Of a stretch of 64,000 bases of DNA, positions 46,611 to 55,234 are shown piece by piece; position 1 is the stretch's first letter, and the number at the start of each line of letters is the position of its first letter. Both the position numbers and the translations under genes were made by a program. Location: assembly GCF_003710815.1 (NCBI RefSeq), contig NZ_RHHP01000020.1, positions 1 through 64,000 of the forward strand, read 5' to 3'. The notes under the pieces are model-generated. The model searched no databases. It was not told the origin of the DNA and saw only the letters and a program-made list of their open reading frames with translations. The DNA comes from Brevibacillus centrosporus (GTDB taxonomy: Bacteria > Bacillota > Bacilli > Brevibacillales > Brevibacillaceae).

Positions 46611-47284
46611 GCATGTCCCTCCCACCATTTTCGACAAAGGGTCCGGCTGATCGCGATAAACTCTTTTCCACGATGACAAAAGCCAGCCATGTCATTGCCG
46701 GTCTCCCGATGGGAAAACCGTACGGGTACTTCCATCACCCGATAGCCCGCCCGCAGAGCATCCACTGTCAAACCAACCTCTACGCCAAATCCTTTGTCCA
46801 GTTTTCCTAGCTGATCCAAAACTTCTTTGCGCACGGCTCTTTGTCCTGATAAAGGGGCTAGCGTCTCGAAACCAGTAAGCATGCGAATGCCGTGATGAGC
46901 CAATCCTTTCGCCAGGCCCATTCCCCCCTTTGTTTTTGGTGGCGGGAGAACAGCTACAGCCATGTCACAAGCATCTTCTTGGACCGGTAAAAGCAAGTGC
47001 GCGGCTTCAGCGGCACTTTCGCGCAGGTCCCCATCCAGAAATAGGACAACCTCTCCTTTTGCATGCTGCCAGCCCGTCTGCAAGGCGGCGCCCTTTCCAC
47101 GATTTCCGGGAAGCTGGATGACCAGATCAGCCCATTTTTTTGCCAGCTCTCCGGTCCCGTCCTTGCTGCCATCATCAACGACGATCAGCTCATCGCAAAA
47201 AAAGCGCTCGCGAATGGCTCGAAGCGTGGCTCCGATCGCGTCCGCTTCGTTGTATGCGGGAATGACGACACTAACTTTTTTCAC
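46592..47284 (-). CDS. family 2 glycosyltransferase (dolichyl-phosphate-type)
   Basis: 230 residues. GT-A start VSVVIPAYNEADAIGATLRAI, DDGSKDGT, GNRGKGAALQTGW and FLDGDLRES, the metal-binding DxD; VEVGLTVDALRAGYRVMEVPV. No membrane span at the end. Typical of enzymes that move sugars to a polyprenyl carrier. GTG start at 47284 overlapping the steB stop by 14 bases. The gene overlaps its neighbours on both sides. Confidence 0.88.
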   Translation of the reverse strand: MKKVSVVIPAYNEADAIGATLRAIRERFFCDELIVVDDGSKDGTGELAKKWADLVIQLPGNRGKGAALQTGWQHAKGEVVLFLDGDLRESAAEAAHLLLPVQEDACDMAVAVLPPPKTKGGMGLAKGLAHHGIRMLTGFETLAPLSGQRAVRKEVLDQLGKLDKGFGVEVGLTVDALRAGYRVMEVPVRFSHRETGNDMAGFCHRGKEFIAISRTLCRKWWEGHAWARNG

Positions 47285-47828
47285 GTTCCACCCTCATCTC
47301 CGTCAGCAATTTTTGGACTTTCTCCAGCAATGCCCACTGCTTGGCAGGAGAATCAGGTACTTGCTCGAGCTGCAGCCAATGTCGGGGTCCTGGCAAGCTT
47401 TCCAGCCACGAGGGTTCCTCATGGGCAAACACCAGGAGCAGGCCATCAGAGAGAGCGCGACCTTCCGCATATGGCAGAACATCCACACCAACAGTTCGCA
47501 GCAGCCGTTTGATCGGCTCCAGCTTCAGCTCAGGCTCGTGCCAAACGAATACCTTGCTCCCGGAAAGATCAGACGAATAGCGCATCGCCATCAAATGAAT
47601 GACTTCCTCATTGCTTCGCTCTACCTCACTGAGCAGTTGGTTCATTTGCTGTTTCAGTTCATTGTTGCTTTTGAGCGCCCGATCGTATTTGGCCTCCATT
47701 TTCGCCAGCACTTCTTGTTCCCCCACCGCGAACCAGGCATGACCAGCCGTTCCTCCTAAAAGGATTCCTACCCCCAGCGCAAAAAAGACGGCCGTGAGAG
47801 ATAGCAAATGATATCGAAAGTGTATCAA
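47271..47828 (-). CDS. steB: SteB/MctB-like membrane protein (DUF3186)
   Basis: About 185 residues: N-terminal span (residues 5-30, HLLSLTAVFFALGVGILLGG), then a coiled-coil-like helix (about 40-80) and an outer domain. The family covers actinobacterial SteB (cytokinetic ring) and mycobacterial MctB (copper-related). TTG start at 47828 with AGGAGG seven bases before. Name by context with steA; the function here is unproven. Confidence 0.75.
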   Translation of the reverse strand: MIHFRYHLLSLTAVFFALGVGILLGGTAGHAWFAVGEQEVLAKMEAKYDRALKSNNELKQQMNQLLSEVERSNEEVIHLMAMRYSSDLSGSKVFVWHEPELKLEPIKRLLRTVGVDVLPYAEGRALSDGLLLVFAHEEPSWLESLPGPRHWLQLEQVPDSPAKQWALLEKVQKLLTEMRVEREKS

Positions 47829-47839
47829 TGAATTGCCTC

Positions 47840-49006
47840 CTAAAAAGCCCAAGTCCGCCATTGCGTCCACAGCATTTGCGCAACGTGCCTGGCAACTGGA
47901 TTGATCATGAGCGCGGCGGTAATGGGCGTCAGCATCGCAGCGATACACCATCCCCACAGCTTCCACGACCAGCGTGGCTGATAGAGCTGATTGACACCCT
48001 TGGCATCGATCAGCTTCGTTCCAATTTTCGTGCGTACGAGCAAGGTGCTTGCCATCCCCTTGCGCCCTTTCTCGAGAAAATCGATCATGTTGGTATGCGT
48101 ACCGATCGTTACGATCAGCTCTGCGTTATTTTCATAAGCCAATAGCATGGCGACGTCTTCACTCGTGCCAGGTGCAGGCAGCAAGTGATAGTCCAGTCCA
48201 AGGTCGCTGACCCTCCACCTACCCGGTGCCCTTCCGTCTGAGAAGGCATGAACCACGATCTCGGCGCCGCACATCAGCGCTTTGTCAGAGATGCTGTCCA
48301 TATCTCCTACAATCAGATCAGGGATGTATCCGGCCTGGATTAATGCGTCTGCGCCGCCGTCCACTCCGATTAGAATCGGTCGGTATTCTCGGATGTACGC
48401 GTGAAGTGTTTGCAGATCTTCACGGTAGTGCTTGCCGCGAACTACCACCACTACATGCCGATTCTCCATTCGGGTACGTAAATCCAGCTGGCACAAAGGT
48501 TTGAGGAACAGGTCCTTTTCCCGACTGGCATATTGGAGTGTATTGTCAATAAATAAGGAAAGCGTTTCATCCAGTGTGACGTTTGCCTCCGTCCACTTCG
48601 CTTGGATATGCTCGGTGGTGACCATTTGGAGCGGAATGATCGTCTCCACGCCTTGTGTCGTAGAGAAGCGCAGCTGGCTGTTCGTCAGGGAAGCCTGGCA
48701 GCCATTCAGTTGATCAATCATTGAGGGGTTATCGTAATTGGCGGGGATTTCATAGAGCCGTACACCTGCTGCCAGTAGCCGGCGAGCACCCTCTGCCGGG
48801 TATTGCCCTGTCATATAAGGAGACAAATTGATAACTGTCTGCACTCCGGTGTCCAATAAAGAACCGGCCGCCATCTCATCTACGTCTGCATGATCAATGA
48901 GTGCAATATGTTCGGAGCCCAGTCGTTTGCACAGCTGCTTTGTCTTGCGATCTGCCAGGACGACTGCCTCGCTCGAAAAGGAACCAGGCTTTTTTCGCTT
49001 GATCAC
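47840..49006 (-). CDS. steA: SteA-like cytokinetic ring protein
   Basis: 388 residues. A soluble N-terminal part (PILIGVDGGADALIQAG then LIVGDMDSISDKAL) resembling thiamin-pyrophosphokinase folds, and a C-terminal hydrophobic segment (about 350-375) typical of SteA. In Corynebacterium SteA localises with SteB at the division site. GTG start at 49006 with GGAGG eight bases before. First gene of the cluster; the gap of 11 bases to steB suggests co-translation. Confidence 0.82.
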   Translation of the reverse strand: MIKRKKPGSFSSEAVVLADRKTKQLCKRLGSEHIALIDHADVDEMAAGSLLDTGVQTVINLSPYMTGQYPAEGARRLLAAGVRLYEIPANYDNPSMIDQLNGCQASLTNSQLRFSTTQGVETIIPLQMVTTEHIQAKWTEANVTLDETLSLFIDNTLQYASREKDLFLKPLCQLDLRTRMENRHVVVVVRGKHYREDLQTLHAYIREYRPILIGVDGGADALIQAGYIPDLIVGDMDSISDKALMCGAEIVVHAFSDGRAPGRWRVSDLGLDYHLLPAPGTSEDVAMLLAYENNAELIVTIGTHTNMIDFLEKGRKGMASTLLVRTKIGTKLIDAKGVNQLYQPRWSWKLWGWCIAAMLTPITAALMINPVARHVAQMLWTQWRTWAF

Positions 49007-49080
49007 CTGCTCCACCTCCGAACCTAGTATGCTAAAAATTCCCTCTGCTCATGCGTAAACGTTTGATATTTATAGACGCG

Positions 49081-49113
49081 AAAAAGAGGCTGCGCAAAGG
49101 TGCACAGCCTCTC
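49081..49113 (-). terminator. terminator after the DUF2759 gene
   Basis: Minus-strand stem GAGGCTGTGC / GCGCAGCCTC, loop of about six, followed by TTTTTC. Confidence 0.85.
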
Positions 49114-49133
49114 CTCAATCATGTTTGAAGTTA

Positions 49134-49310
49134 TTACGCGCCTTTAGTTGCGTAATAAATAATCAGACCGTCGGCAAAAAGGAAGACGAGCAAAGAAACA
49201 ACCCCGAAGCCGATCGCAAACTTGTTTTTCGCTTTGAGAGAGCTAACACAGCCCCAAGCGATGAAAATCGTGAAGATAAACATGAGGAAATCAAACAAAA
49301 CCACTTTCAT
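49134..49310 (-). CDS. DUF2759 small membrane protein
   Basis: 58 residues with two membrane spans joined by SLKAKNKFAIGFG, a DUF2759 pattern. Function unknown. ATG at 49310 chosen; AAAGGAG is about eleven bases away, and the open frame reaches 49367. Confidence 0.7.
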   Translation of the reverse strand: MKVVLFDFLMFIFTIFIAWGCVSSLKAKNKFAIGFGVVSLLVFLFADGLIIYYATKGA

Positions 49311-49456
49311 AAGTACGACAACTCCTTTACCAAGATGACGCGAACCGGAATACAATGGCAATTTCATTATAAAGCTTCATCAATAATGAGACAAGCATAT
49401 CCAAATTTGTGACAAACGATTTCACAATTAGAGAATGATTTCTTGTCTATTATGCC

Positions 49457-50233
49457 TTATTTCTTTATGCCTATCCATATCGTCCAGTGATCTTGCTCCT
49501 CTATGCTGGTCTCATGCGCTACTTTTTCTCCGATATAGGTGACCAGTATTTGCAGCTCTTCATCTGAGAGCTCATGCAGGATCGAGCGCCCCGTCCGCGC
49601 AAGCAGATCCTGTTCCAGCTCCTCCCATCGCTCATACCTTCTTCTGACTTCCCAAAGAGAAGTGGCCGCAACCTGCTCAAAACCGTTTTTTTGCAGCGCT
49701 TCACGCACTGCCTGATCTTCCGGTCGCCGTTTGGCCTCTTTTGCCAGCAGCTGCGGAAACTTTTCTAGGAAATAGCCACGAAAATGGGTAGGAGATGCTG
49801 GCATGAGAACATCCGTCATGGTCCTGTCCTGGATGATACACAGGCCTCCCGGCGCGAGCAAGCGATACGCTTCCTCCATAAAGGGATCGAGCTCAGGTAG
49901 ATGGTGAATCAACGCCCGGGCAAAGACGATATCCATACTTCCGCTATCCAGCCCTGTCGCGTGAGCTGCCCTGCGAATCAATTTTATGTGGGGGTCCTGA
50001 TGGCAATTCTCCCACGCTGCTTTCAACATCACCTCGGAGAAGTCGGCACCAATCACTAAAGCAGATCCCATCTCCACCCACGCTTTGCTATAGATCCCCC
50101 CTCCGCAGCCGATATCGATTACACGTTTGCCTTCCGGTGGAACAATCGCTTTCATCGCCTGTCTCCAGGATTCATCGGCGGTCCGACCTATGTATGAGCT
50201 TTGATTTTCTTCCGCATGAAAATCCATCCCCAT
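49457..50233 (-). CDS. SAM-dependent methyltransferase
   Basis: 258 residues. SAM loop VIDIGCGGGIYSKAW, motif II ADFSEVMLKAA, then ARALIHHLPELDPFMEEAYRLLAPGGLCII. Substrate unknown. GGAGGGG seven bases before the ATG. Last of a tight three-gene operon (1-base gap to the VOC gene) that may be controlled by the divergent LysR gene. Confidence 0.87.
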   Translation of the reverse strand: MGMDFHAEENQSSYIGRTADESWRQAMKAIVPPEGKRVIDIGCGGGIYSKAWVEMGSALVIGADFSEVMLKAAWENCHQDPHIKLIRRAAHATGLDSGSMDIVFARALIHHLPELDPFMEEAYRLLAPGGLCIIQDRTMTDVLMPASPTHFRGYFLEKFPQLLAKEAKRRPEDQAVREALQKNGFEQVAATSLWEVRRRYERWEELEQDLLARTGRSILHELSDEELQILVTYIGEKVAHETSIEEQDHWTIWIGIKK

Positions 50234-50234
50234 C

Positions 50235-50609
50235 TCATTTCCCCTCCATAAACTCCAATCGGTTTCCGAACGGATCTTCCGTAAAGAATCGGATCACCCC
50301 TGGAATTTCGTCATCGACTCGTATCGGATTGCCGCCTTCTTGCAAATGCGCCATCAAACGCTCGATATTCCCGACCAATAATGCAGGATGGGCTTTTTTT
50401 GCCGGCTGAAAGGCTGCTTCTACTCCAATGTGAATCATCTGAGGACCACACTGAAACCATACCCCGCCGCGAACTTTCAGCTTCTCGGGTTTGGGCACCT
50501 CTGTCATTCCCAGCAGGTCCCCAAAGAAACGGCGAGCTTCCTCTTCACAGCCAACCGGTGCCGCTAATTGAACGTGATCAAAACCCATCCATGCAAACTC
50601 GTTTCCCAT
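50235..50609 (-). CDS. VOC-family protein (glyoxalase/dioxygenase fold)
   Basis: About 124 residues: FDHVQLAAPVGCEEEARRFFGDLLGM, WFQCGPQMIHIGVE, and RFFTEDPFGNRLEFME, giving the metal-site residues of a VOC module. Function unknown; lyase, epimerase or antibiotic-binding are all possible. ATG 50609 with GGAG ten bases before; two bases after the second methyltransferase stop. Confidence 0.82.
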   Translation of the reverse strand: MGNEFAWMGFDHVQLAAPVGCEEEARRFFGDLLGMTEVPKPEKLKVRGGVWFQCGPQMIHIGVEAAFQPAKKAHPALLVGNIERLMAHLQEGGNPIRVDDEIPGVIRFFTEDPFGNRLEFMEGK

Positions 50610-50611
50610 CT

Positions 50612-51406
50612 CTACAAATCTCCTCTCTCTTTGCGGCAGAGCACCATCCACTCTTCGATCTGATGCGTTCGTACGCGGCCGTCCTCCACCAGCATTTCCA
50701 AATAGGCTTTTTGTTTATCGCTCGCCTGAAGCAGCGCATTCTCTATAGCTTCTTCCTGTTCTTTGGATTCCGCAGTCCTGGTTACCCACTGCTTGAAATC
50801 TTTTCTCTTGACCCGATGCCTTTGCATTTTTCCGACCAATCCATACTGGGTGAACAAATCGATCCACTCTTTCACAGCCAAGCACCGTACATGACTCGGG
50901 TCACGCAATTTTTCGATATGATTGAAAAACGCTGCGAGGTCAGGATCATCCGAAACGACGTTGTCGATCAAAAGGAAGCTTCCCCCTGGACGCAATACTC
51001 GGCTTACCTCGCGGACAAACGCTTCCGGGTCCGGGAAGTGATGCGCAGCGATCCGGCAAGTGACTGCATCAAAGGACTCATCCAAAAACGGAAGAGCTTC
51101 CGCATCGGCCTGCACGTATTGAATGGGGCCAGCACCTGCTTCGATATTGGCCCGTCTCGCAGCCTCCAGCATCATTCTCGTCAAATCAGTTGCCACAACA
51201 AGCTCCGTATGGACAGACAGCTTTCTCGCCACATGACCGCCACCCGTTGCAATATCGAGAACGATCCAGTCCGTTTTCGGCTGCAGCCAGTCTACCAAGA
51301 GGTCTAGATCGTCACCTTTTGCATGGCTTTCGCTTTCAACATATTTTTCGGCGTTTCTTCCAAATTGAGCTTGAACGGCCTTTTTCACATCATCCTTATT
51401 GATCAT
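50612..51406 (-). CDS. SAM-dependent methyltransferase (UbiE/MenG type)
   Basis: 264 residues. VLDIATGGGHVARKL, ATDLTRMMLEAARRAN, VQADAEALPFLDESFDAVTCRIAAHHF, VLRPGGSFLLIDNV. Resembles class I small-molecule methyltransferases. Start ATG 51406 with GGAGG eight bases before. First of the MT-VOC-MT operon, 102 bases from the divergent LysR gene. Confidence 0.88.
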   Translation of the reverse strand: MINKDDVKKAVQAQFGRNAEKYVESESHAKGDDLDLLVDWLQPKTDWIVLDIATGGGHVARKLSVHTELVVATDLTRMMLEAARRANIEAGAGPIQYVQADAEALPFLDESFDAVTCRIAAHHFPDPEAFVREVSRVLRPGGSFLLIDNVVSDDPDLAAFFNHIEKLRDPSHVRCLAVKEWIDLFTQYGLVGKMQRHRVKRKDFKQWVTRTAESKEQEEAIENALLQASDKQKAYLEMLVEDGRVRTHQIEEWMVLCRKERGDL

Positions 51407-51508
51407 GAAGAACACCTCCTGCCACTATCTTATTCCAAAAAACTCCTACTTTGTTATAGAATATTGATAACTAGATATCGACAAATTCGCTAAGGAGTGA
51501 AAGACGAG

Positions 51509-52375
51509 ATGGACAAGGAGAGTTTAGAGATATTTTTGACCATCGCCCGGCATGGGTCGATCAATCGTGCAGCACAAGCCCTGTTCCTCGCCCAATCGAC
51601 GGTCACCCATCGGCTCAAGCAGTTGGAACGCCAAATTTCTACTGCGCTATTCGTGCGGACTGCTTCCGGCGTATCCCTGACAGCAGAAGGGCGTCGTTTG
51701 CTGCCCATCGCCGCCAGTATTGTGGAGCAAATGAGAGCCTTTACCGAGCAAAAAGAACAGCGCCAATCTATGACGATCGTCGCAGGCAAAGCTTTTGTGG
51801 CCTTCGAGCTCCCCCGTCTCATCGGGCAGTATCGAGCGGCAAATCCCCAATTTACCTGTTACGTGCGCTCCACTTTATACGAGGAATCGCTCAGTGCCTT
51901 GCTGACCGGAACAGCCGATATCGCGTTTCTTGGGAGCGAGATGTATCACCCACATATTTACCAGGAGTTCTTGCCAAGTGACCGAATTTTGCTCGTCACT
52001 TCGCCTACCCACCCTTGGGCAAACGGGTTTCCCGGCTTTCCTGAATGGGGAACCGAAGAAATGATCCTCTTTGGCAATCATACAGCCCCTTACCGTCAAA
52101 GAATCGACCGGTTTCTTGCTCAGCACGGTGTTTTCCCGAATGCGATTATGGAGCTGGACAGCTTCAGTGCCGTCAAAAAAATGGTGGAGCAGTCTCTTGG
52201 CATCACGATGCTGCCAGAAAGAACGATCCAAGAAGAGCTCTGCTCAGGATCGCTGGTCGCGCATGATATCGCGGAGGGTGAGCTCGTACGCCCTACCCTC
52301 ATCGCCTATTTACACCCAAAAAAAGAGGACGAAGCTTTTCAGCAATTCGTCCAGTGGATGAAAGACAATTATTAA
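51509..52375 (+). CDS. LysR-family transcriptional regulator
   Basis: About 288 residues. N-terminal helix-turn-helix ARHGSINRAAQALFLAQSTVTHRLKQLE, then a periplasmic-binding-like effector domain. Divergent from the methyltransferase-VOC operon, the usual place for a LysR regulator next to its target. Start ATG 51509 (AAGGAG 11 bases before) or the GTG at 51497. The last 4 bases overlap the convergent phosphoesterase gene. Confidence 0.9.
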   Translation: MDKESLEIFLTIARHGSINRAAQALFLAQSTVTHRLKQLERQISTALFVRTASGVSLTAEGRRLLPIAASIVEQMRAFTEQKEQRQSMTIVAGKAFVAFELPRLIGQYRAANPQFTCYVRSTLYEESLSALLTGTADIAFLGSEMYHPHIYQEFLPSDRILLVTSPTHPWANGFPGFPEWGTEEMILFGNHTAPYRQRIDRFLAQHGVFPNAIMELDSFSAVKKMVEQSLGITMLPERTIQEELCSGSLVAHDIAEGELVRPTLIAYLHPKKEDEAFQQFVQWMKDNY

Positions 52376-53235
52376 CGTAGTGTGATGACGGTCACTTCCG
52401 GTCTGCAAAATAAGCGAATGGGCAATATCGTCGTTCCGAGCCCTCTTGAGGTATAGACCTGCAGCGAAGTGTCTTTTACCTTGTACAGCCCTTGTACGTA
52501 TTTTTGGGACAGCTTGGGGGTCAATATGGCTCCAATCAACGGGAGCCTAACTTGTCCCCCGTGGCTGTGCCCCGATAGCTGCAATCCGACCGGATAAGCT
52601 GCCGTCTCATCCGCAAAATCCGGCTCATGCGCCAGCAGGATCACGGCCTCGTCTGTAGGAATATCCCCAAGCGCTCTCGCCAAATCAGGTACCCCAAACA
52701 GGACATCGTCCACGCCTGCCATATGCAGAGAGCTGCCTTGCCTATCCACGCGTACGTGCCGGTTGTCCAAGACCTCAAAGCCTGCACTGCTTAGCGTATC
52801 GCGAATGACCTGCTGCTGTCTGGCACGGTAGTCATGATTGCCTAGCACCGCATACTTACCCAGCGGGGCCTCCAGCTGTCCGAGAATCGGCAGCACAGCG
52901 GAAAGATACCGTGTGCTCTCGTCCACCAGATCACCTGTAAAGCAGATCATGTCAGGTTTTTTGCTCATGATGAGGTCCACGACATGCTGGACGTCTTTTG
53001 GCTCACTGAAGTGCCCCAAGTGCAGGTCACTGAAATGCACGAGCTTCGTCCCGCGAAACGCATCTGGCAGCTTCGGCAGCGTGATCGTTACCTCTGTTGT
53101 TTCAATCCAATGCCGCTCCCAGCCGTAGCTGTACACCCCTGCCGCCACACCTAGACCGACCAGTCGGCCTGCCCAATGCATCAGCTTTTGCAGAAAGGTT
53201 TTGCGCGTGATCGTAGAAATCTTGGGATCACTCAT
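52372..53235 (-). CDS. membrane-anchored metallophosphoesterase
   Basis: 287 residues. N-terminal span (about 22-40) then a calcineurin-like domain: HFSDLHLGHF, CFTGDLVDE, LGNHDYR, LLAHEPDF and SGHSHGGQVRLP. The active site faces outward. Resembles YkuE-type proteins. Substrate unknown. Directly behind the carbonic anhydrase stop (TAGGTGATG). Confidence 0.9.
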   Translation of the reverse strand: MSDPKISTITRKTFLQKLMHWAGRLVGLGVAAGVYSYGWERHWIETTEVTITLPKLPDAFRGTKLVHFSDLHLGHFSEPKDVQHVVDLIMSKKPDMICFTGDLVDESTRYLSAVLPILGQLEAPLGKYAVLGNHDYRARQQQVIRDTLSSAGFEVLDNRHVRVDRQGSSLHMAGVDDVLFGVPDLARALGDIPTDEAVILLAHEPDFADETAAYPVGLQLSGHSHGGQVRLPLIGAILTPKLSQKYVQGLYKVKDTSLQVYTSRGLGTTILPIRLFCRPEVTVITLR

Positions 53236-53238
53236 CAC

Positions 53239-53805
53239 CTAAATCTTGTCGTACCCGTTCACGACGACATCAAGTCTTCCTGTCACCGGATCGATCAGGA
53301 GACCGTGTACCGCAACGCTCTCTGGCAACAGTGGATGGTTCTTGATCGTTTCCACGCTGTTCTTCACGCTCTCGTTCACATTTTCAAATCCACGCAGCCA
53401 TTGATTGAGATTGATTCCCGCGTGCTGCAATGTCGAGAAGGTCTGGGCAGATACGCCTTTATCCATCATTTTTTCCATGGTACGGCTACTGTCAATCACG
53501 CTCATCCCGCAGTCGTAGTGGCCGACAACCATGACTTCCGCAGCATTCAGCTCATAAATCGCAACCAAAATACTGCGCATGATACTTCCAAAAGGGTGAG
53601 AGACAATCGCCCCCGCACTTTTTACGTGCTTGATGTCTCCATTTCGCATGTTCATGGCTTTCGGAAGCAGCTCTTCCAGACGTGTGTCCATGCAAGACAA
53701 GACAACCAATCGCTTGTCCGGAAATTTGGTGGTTTGATATTTTTCATATTCTTTGTTTTCTACAAATTGACGGTTGAATTCGAGGATCTCATCTAGGTTA
53801 CGCAT
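53239..53805 (-). CDS. beta-class carbonic anhydrase
   Basis: 188 residues. Zinc ligands C38, H96 and C99 with the D40-R42 dyad, in SCMDTRL and GHYDCGM. Interconverts CO2 and bicarbonate in the cytoplasm; closest in form to YtiB-like enzymes. Only a weak ribosome site is visible. Followed without a gap by the phosphoesterase gene. Confidence 0.9.
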   Translation of the reverse strand: MRNLDEILEFNRQFVENKEYEKYQTTKFPDKRLVVLSCMDTRLEELLPKAMNMRNGDIKHVKSAGAIVSHPFGSIMRSILVAIYELNAAEVMVVGHYDCGMSVIDSSRTMEKMMDKGVSAQTFSTLQHAGINLNQWLRGFENVNESVKNSVETIKNHPLLPESVAVHGLLIDPVTGRLDVVVNGYDKI

Positions 53806-54102
53806 TACTTGTACACCCGCCTCATTCAGTATAGTTTCTATTCTATTTTACATGGTTATCCAGATGGTTCAACTGTTTGCTGCACATTTGGGGACTGGTC
53901 TAAACTCATGCATGCCAGGAAAAAGGATTCGGGAATACCTCCAAAAGGGTAAAATGAAGGGCTAGGACCTTACTGGTTAAAGCACTAGTTTCTGCAATCT
54001 CTGACACTTTTATGTCCCTTCTTTTCCGGCGTTTGCCCATGTAACATGGTCCCGTCCTATATGCCTGCGCCGCTAGTCTGTTGCCCCATCCATGAAAGTT
54101 CA
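53806..54102. other. intergenic region, no gene seen
   Basis: About 300 bases between the carbonic anhydrase start and the spo0A terminator. An 84-codon minus ORF has no ribosome site or recognisable motif and is not accepted. The region presumably holds the carbonic anhydrase promoter; none was convincing. Confidence 0.5.
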
Positions 54103-54149
54103 ACAAAAACACCCCGTTCATGGTAGGTTGAACCTGTGAACAGGGATGT
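54103..54149 (-). terminator. terminator after spo0A
   Basis: Minus-strand stem ACATCCC(T)GTTCA / TGAACGGGGTGT (one bulged T), loop of about 17, followed by TTTTTG. Confidence 0.75.
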
Positions 54150-54184
54150 CTTTGGGTCAATACGAGATCTCTTTTAACAGAGCC

Positions 54185-54970
54185 TTAACTAATCTTGGCC
54201 TCAATCCGCAGCTTGTCTGCCACCATCGCGATGAACTCGCTATTGGTTGGCTTCGCCTTGGTGTTGGAAATGGTATAGCCAAACAAGCTGGAGATGGAAT
54301 CCAGATTACCGCGGGACCAGGCGACCTCGATCGCGTGGCGGATTGCACGCTCTACGCGGCTTGCTGTAGTGTTGAACTTTTTCGCGATATCCGGGTACAG
54401 GACTTTCGTGATGGACCCTAGCAGCTCGACATCGTTGTACACCATGGTGATGGCTTCACGCAAATACAAATAGCCCTTGATATGAGCCGGAACCCCGATC
54501 TCATGAATAATGCTGGTGATGCTGGCGTCCAGATTCCGTCCTCTCACCTGCAAGGTAGACTGCGGCTTTACCGAGGTGACAAAGGATGATGGCTTTGACG
54601 AAATCATTTGGCGAATTCGCTGGGCCAAAACCTCCATGTCAAATGGCTTGAGGATGTAGTAGGCAGCTCCGAGCTCAACCGCTTTTTTCGTGATTTCTTC
54701 CTGTCCGAATGCAGTCAACATGATGATTTTCGGCTGTGGAGACAACCGCATGGCCTGAATTTGTTCCAATACAGCCAGACCATCTAAATGAGGCATGATA
54801 ATATCCAAAATTAAAACATCGGGCACACGTTCTTGGAGCAGTCTGACTACCTCATTACCGTTGTACGCTACGCCAACGACATCCATATCATACTGACTAC
54901 TAATGTACTCTTCCAACAGATTGACGAATTCGCGGTTATCATCTGCCAACAACACTTCGATCTTGCTCAA
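54185..54970 (-). CDS. spo0A: sporulation master regulator Spo0A
   Basis: 261 residues. Receiver domain with acidic pocket D10-D11 and phosphorylated Asp56 (VLILDIIMP), Ala/Ser-rich hinge, then the sporulation-specific DNA-binding domain ([34 protein letters not shown]). Controls entry into sporulation by binding TGTCGAA boxes. A TTG at 54970 with AGGAGG seven bases before gives the same numbering as B. subtilis. Two perfect Spo0A boxes lie in its own promoter region. Confidence 0.97.
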   Translation of the reverse strand: MSKIEVLLADDNREFVNLLEEYISSQYDMDVVGVAYNGNEVVRLLQERVPDVLILDIIMPHLDGLAVLEQIQAMRLSPQPKIIMLTAFGQEEITKKAVELGAAYYILKPFDMEVLAQRIRQMISSKPSSFVTSVKPQSTLQVRGRNLDASITSIIHEIGVPAHIKGYLYLREAITMVYNDVELLGSITKVLYPDIAKKFNTTASRVERAIRHAIEVAWSRGNLDSISSLFGYTISNTKAKPTNSEFIAMVADKLRIEAKIS

Positions 54971-55072
54971 AGTCGTTCCTCCTAACAATGGACGGTCTTT
55001 TGGAAAGAAGGTGGCATCTTAGAAGTTGGTGATTTATAAGAATAAGTCCAAGCCATCTTTTCACTACTAAAG

Positions 55073-55141
55073 GAATTCGACAAACCGATATTCATTCCTG
55101 CCAATGACGAAAGATTGAACGATTTAACTGATATTTCGACA
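55073..55141 (-). promoter_or_regulatory. sigma-H promoter of spo0A with two Spo0A boxes
   Basis: Minus strand: -35 GCAGGAATG (55093-55101; consensus RnAGGwwWW), 11-base spacer, -10 GTCGAATTC (55073-55081; RnnGAATww). A perfect Spo0A box TGTCGAA overlaps the -10 (55076-55082) and a second perfect box lies at 55135-55141, upstream of the -35. This resembles the autoregulated sporulation promoter of B. subtilis spo0A. Confidence 0.78.
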
Positions 55142-55186
55142 AAGAATACGCTCATTTGCCATAGACCGAACCTTCTCGACGGAAGG

Positions 55187-55220
55187 AGAAAAAAGCCGTC
55201 TCGCTTTTTCGCGTGACGGC
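55187..55220 (-). terminator. terminator after spoIVB
   Basis: Minus-strand stem GCCGTC-x-GC / GC-x-GACGGC, A-rich loop, followed by TTTTTTC. Separates spoIVB from spo0A. Confidence 0.85.
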
Positions 55221-55234
55221 CCGTCTCCCTGTCC

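Noticed and set aside
53906..54160. 84-codon minus ORF after spo0A
   Set aside because: No ribosome site, no recognisable motif, and overlaps the spo0A terminator.
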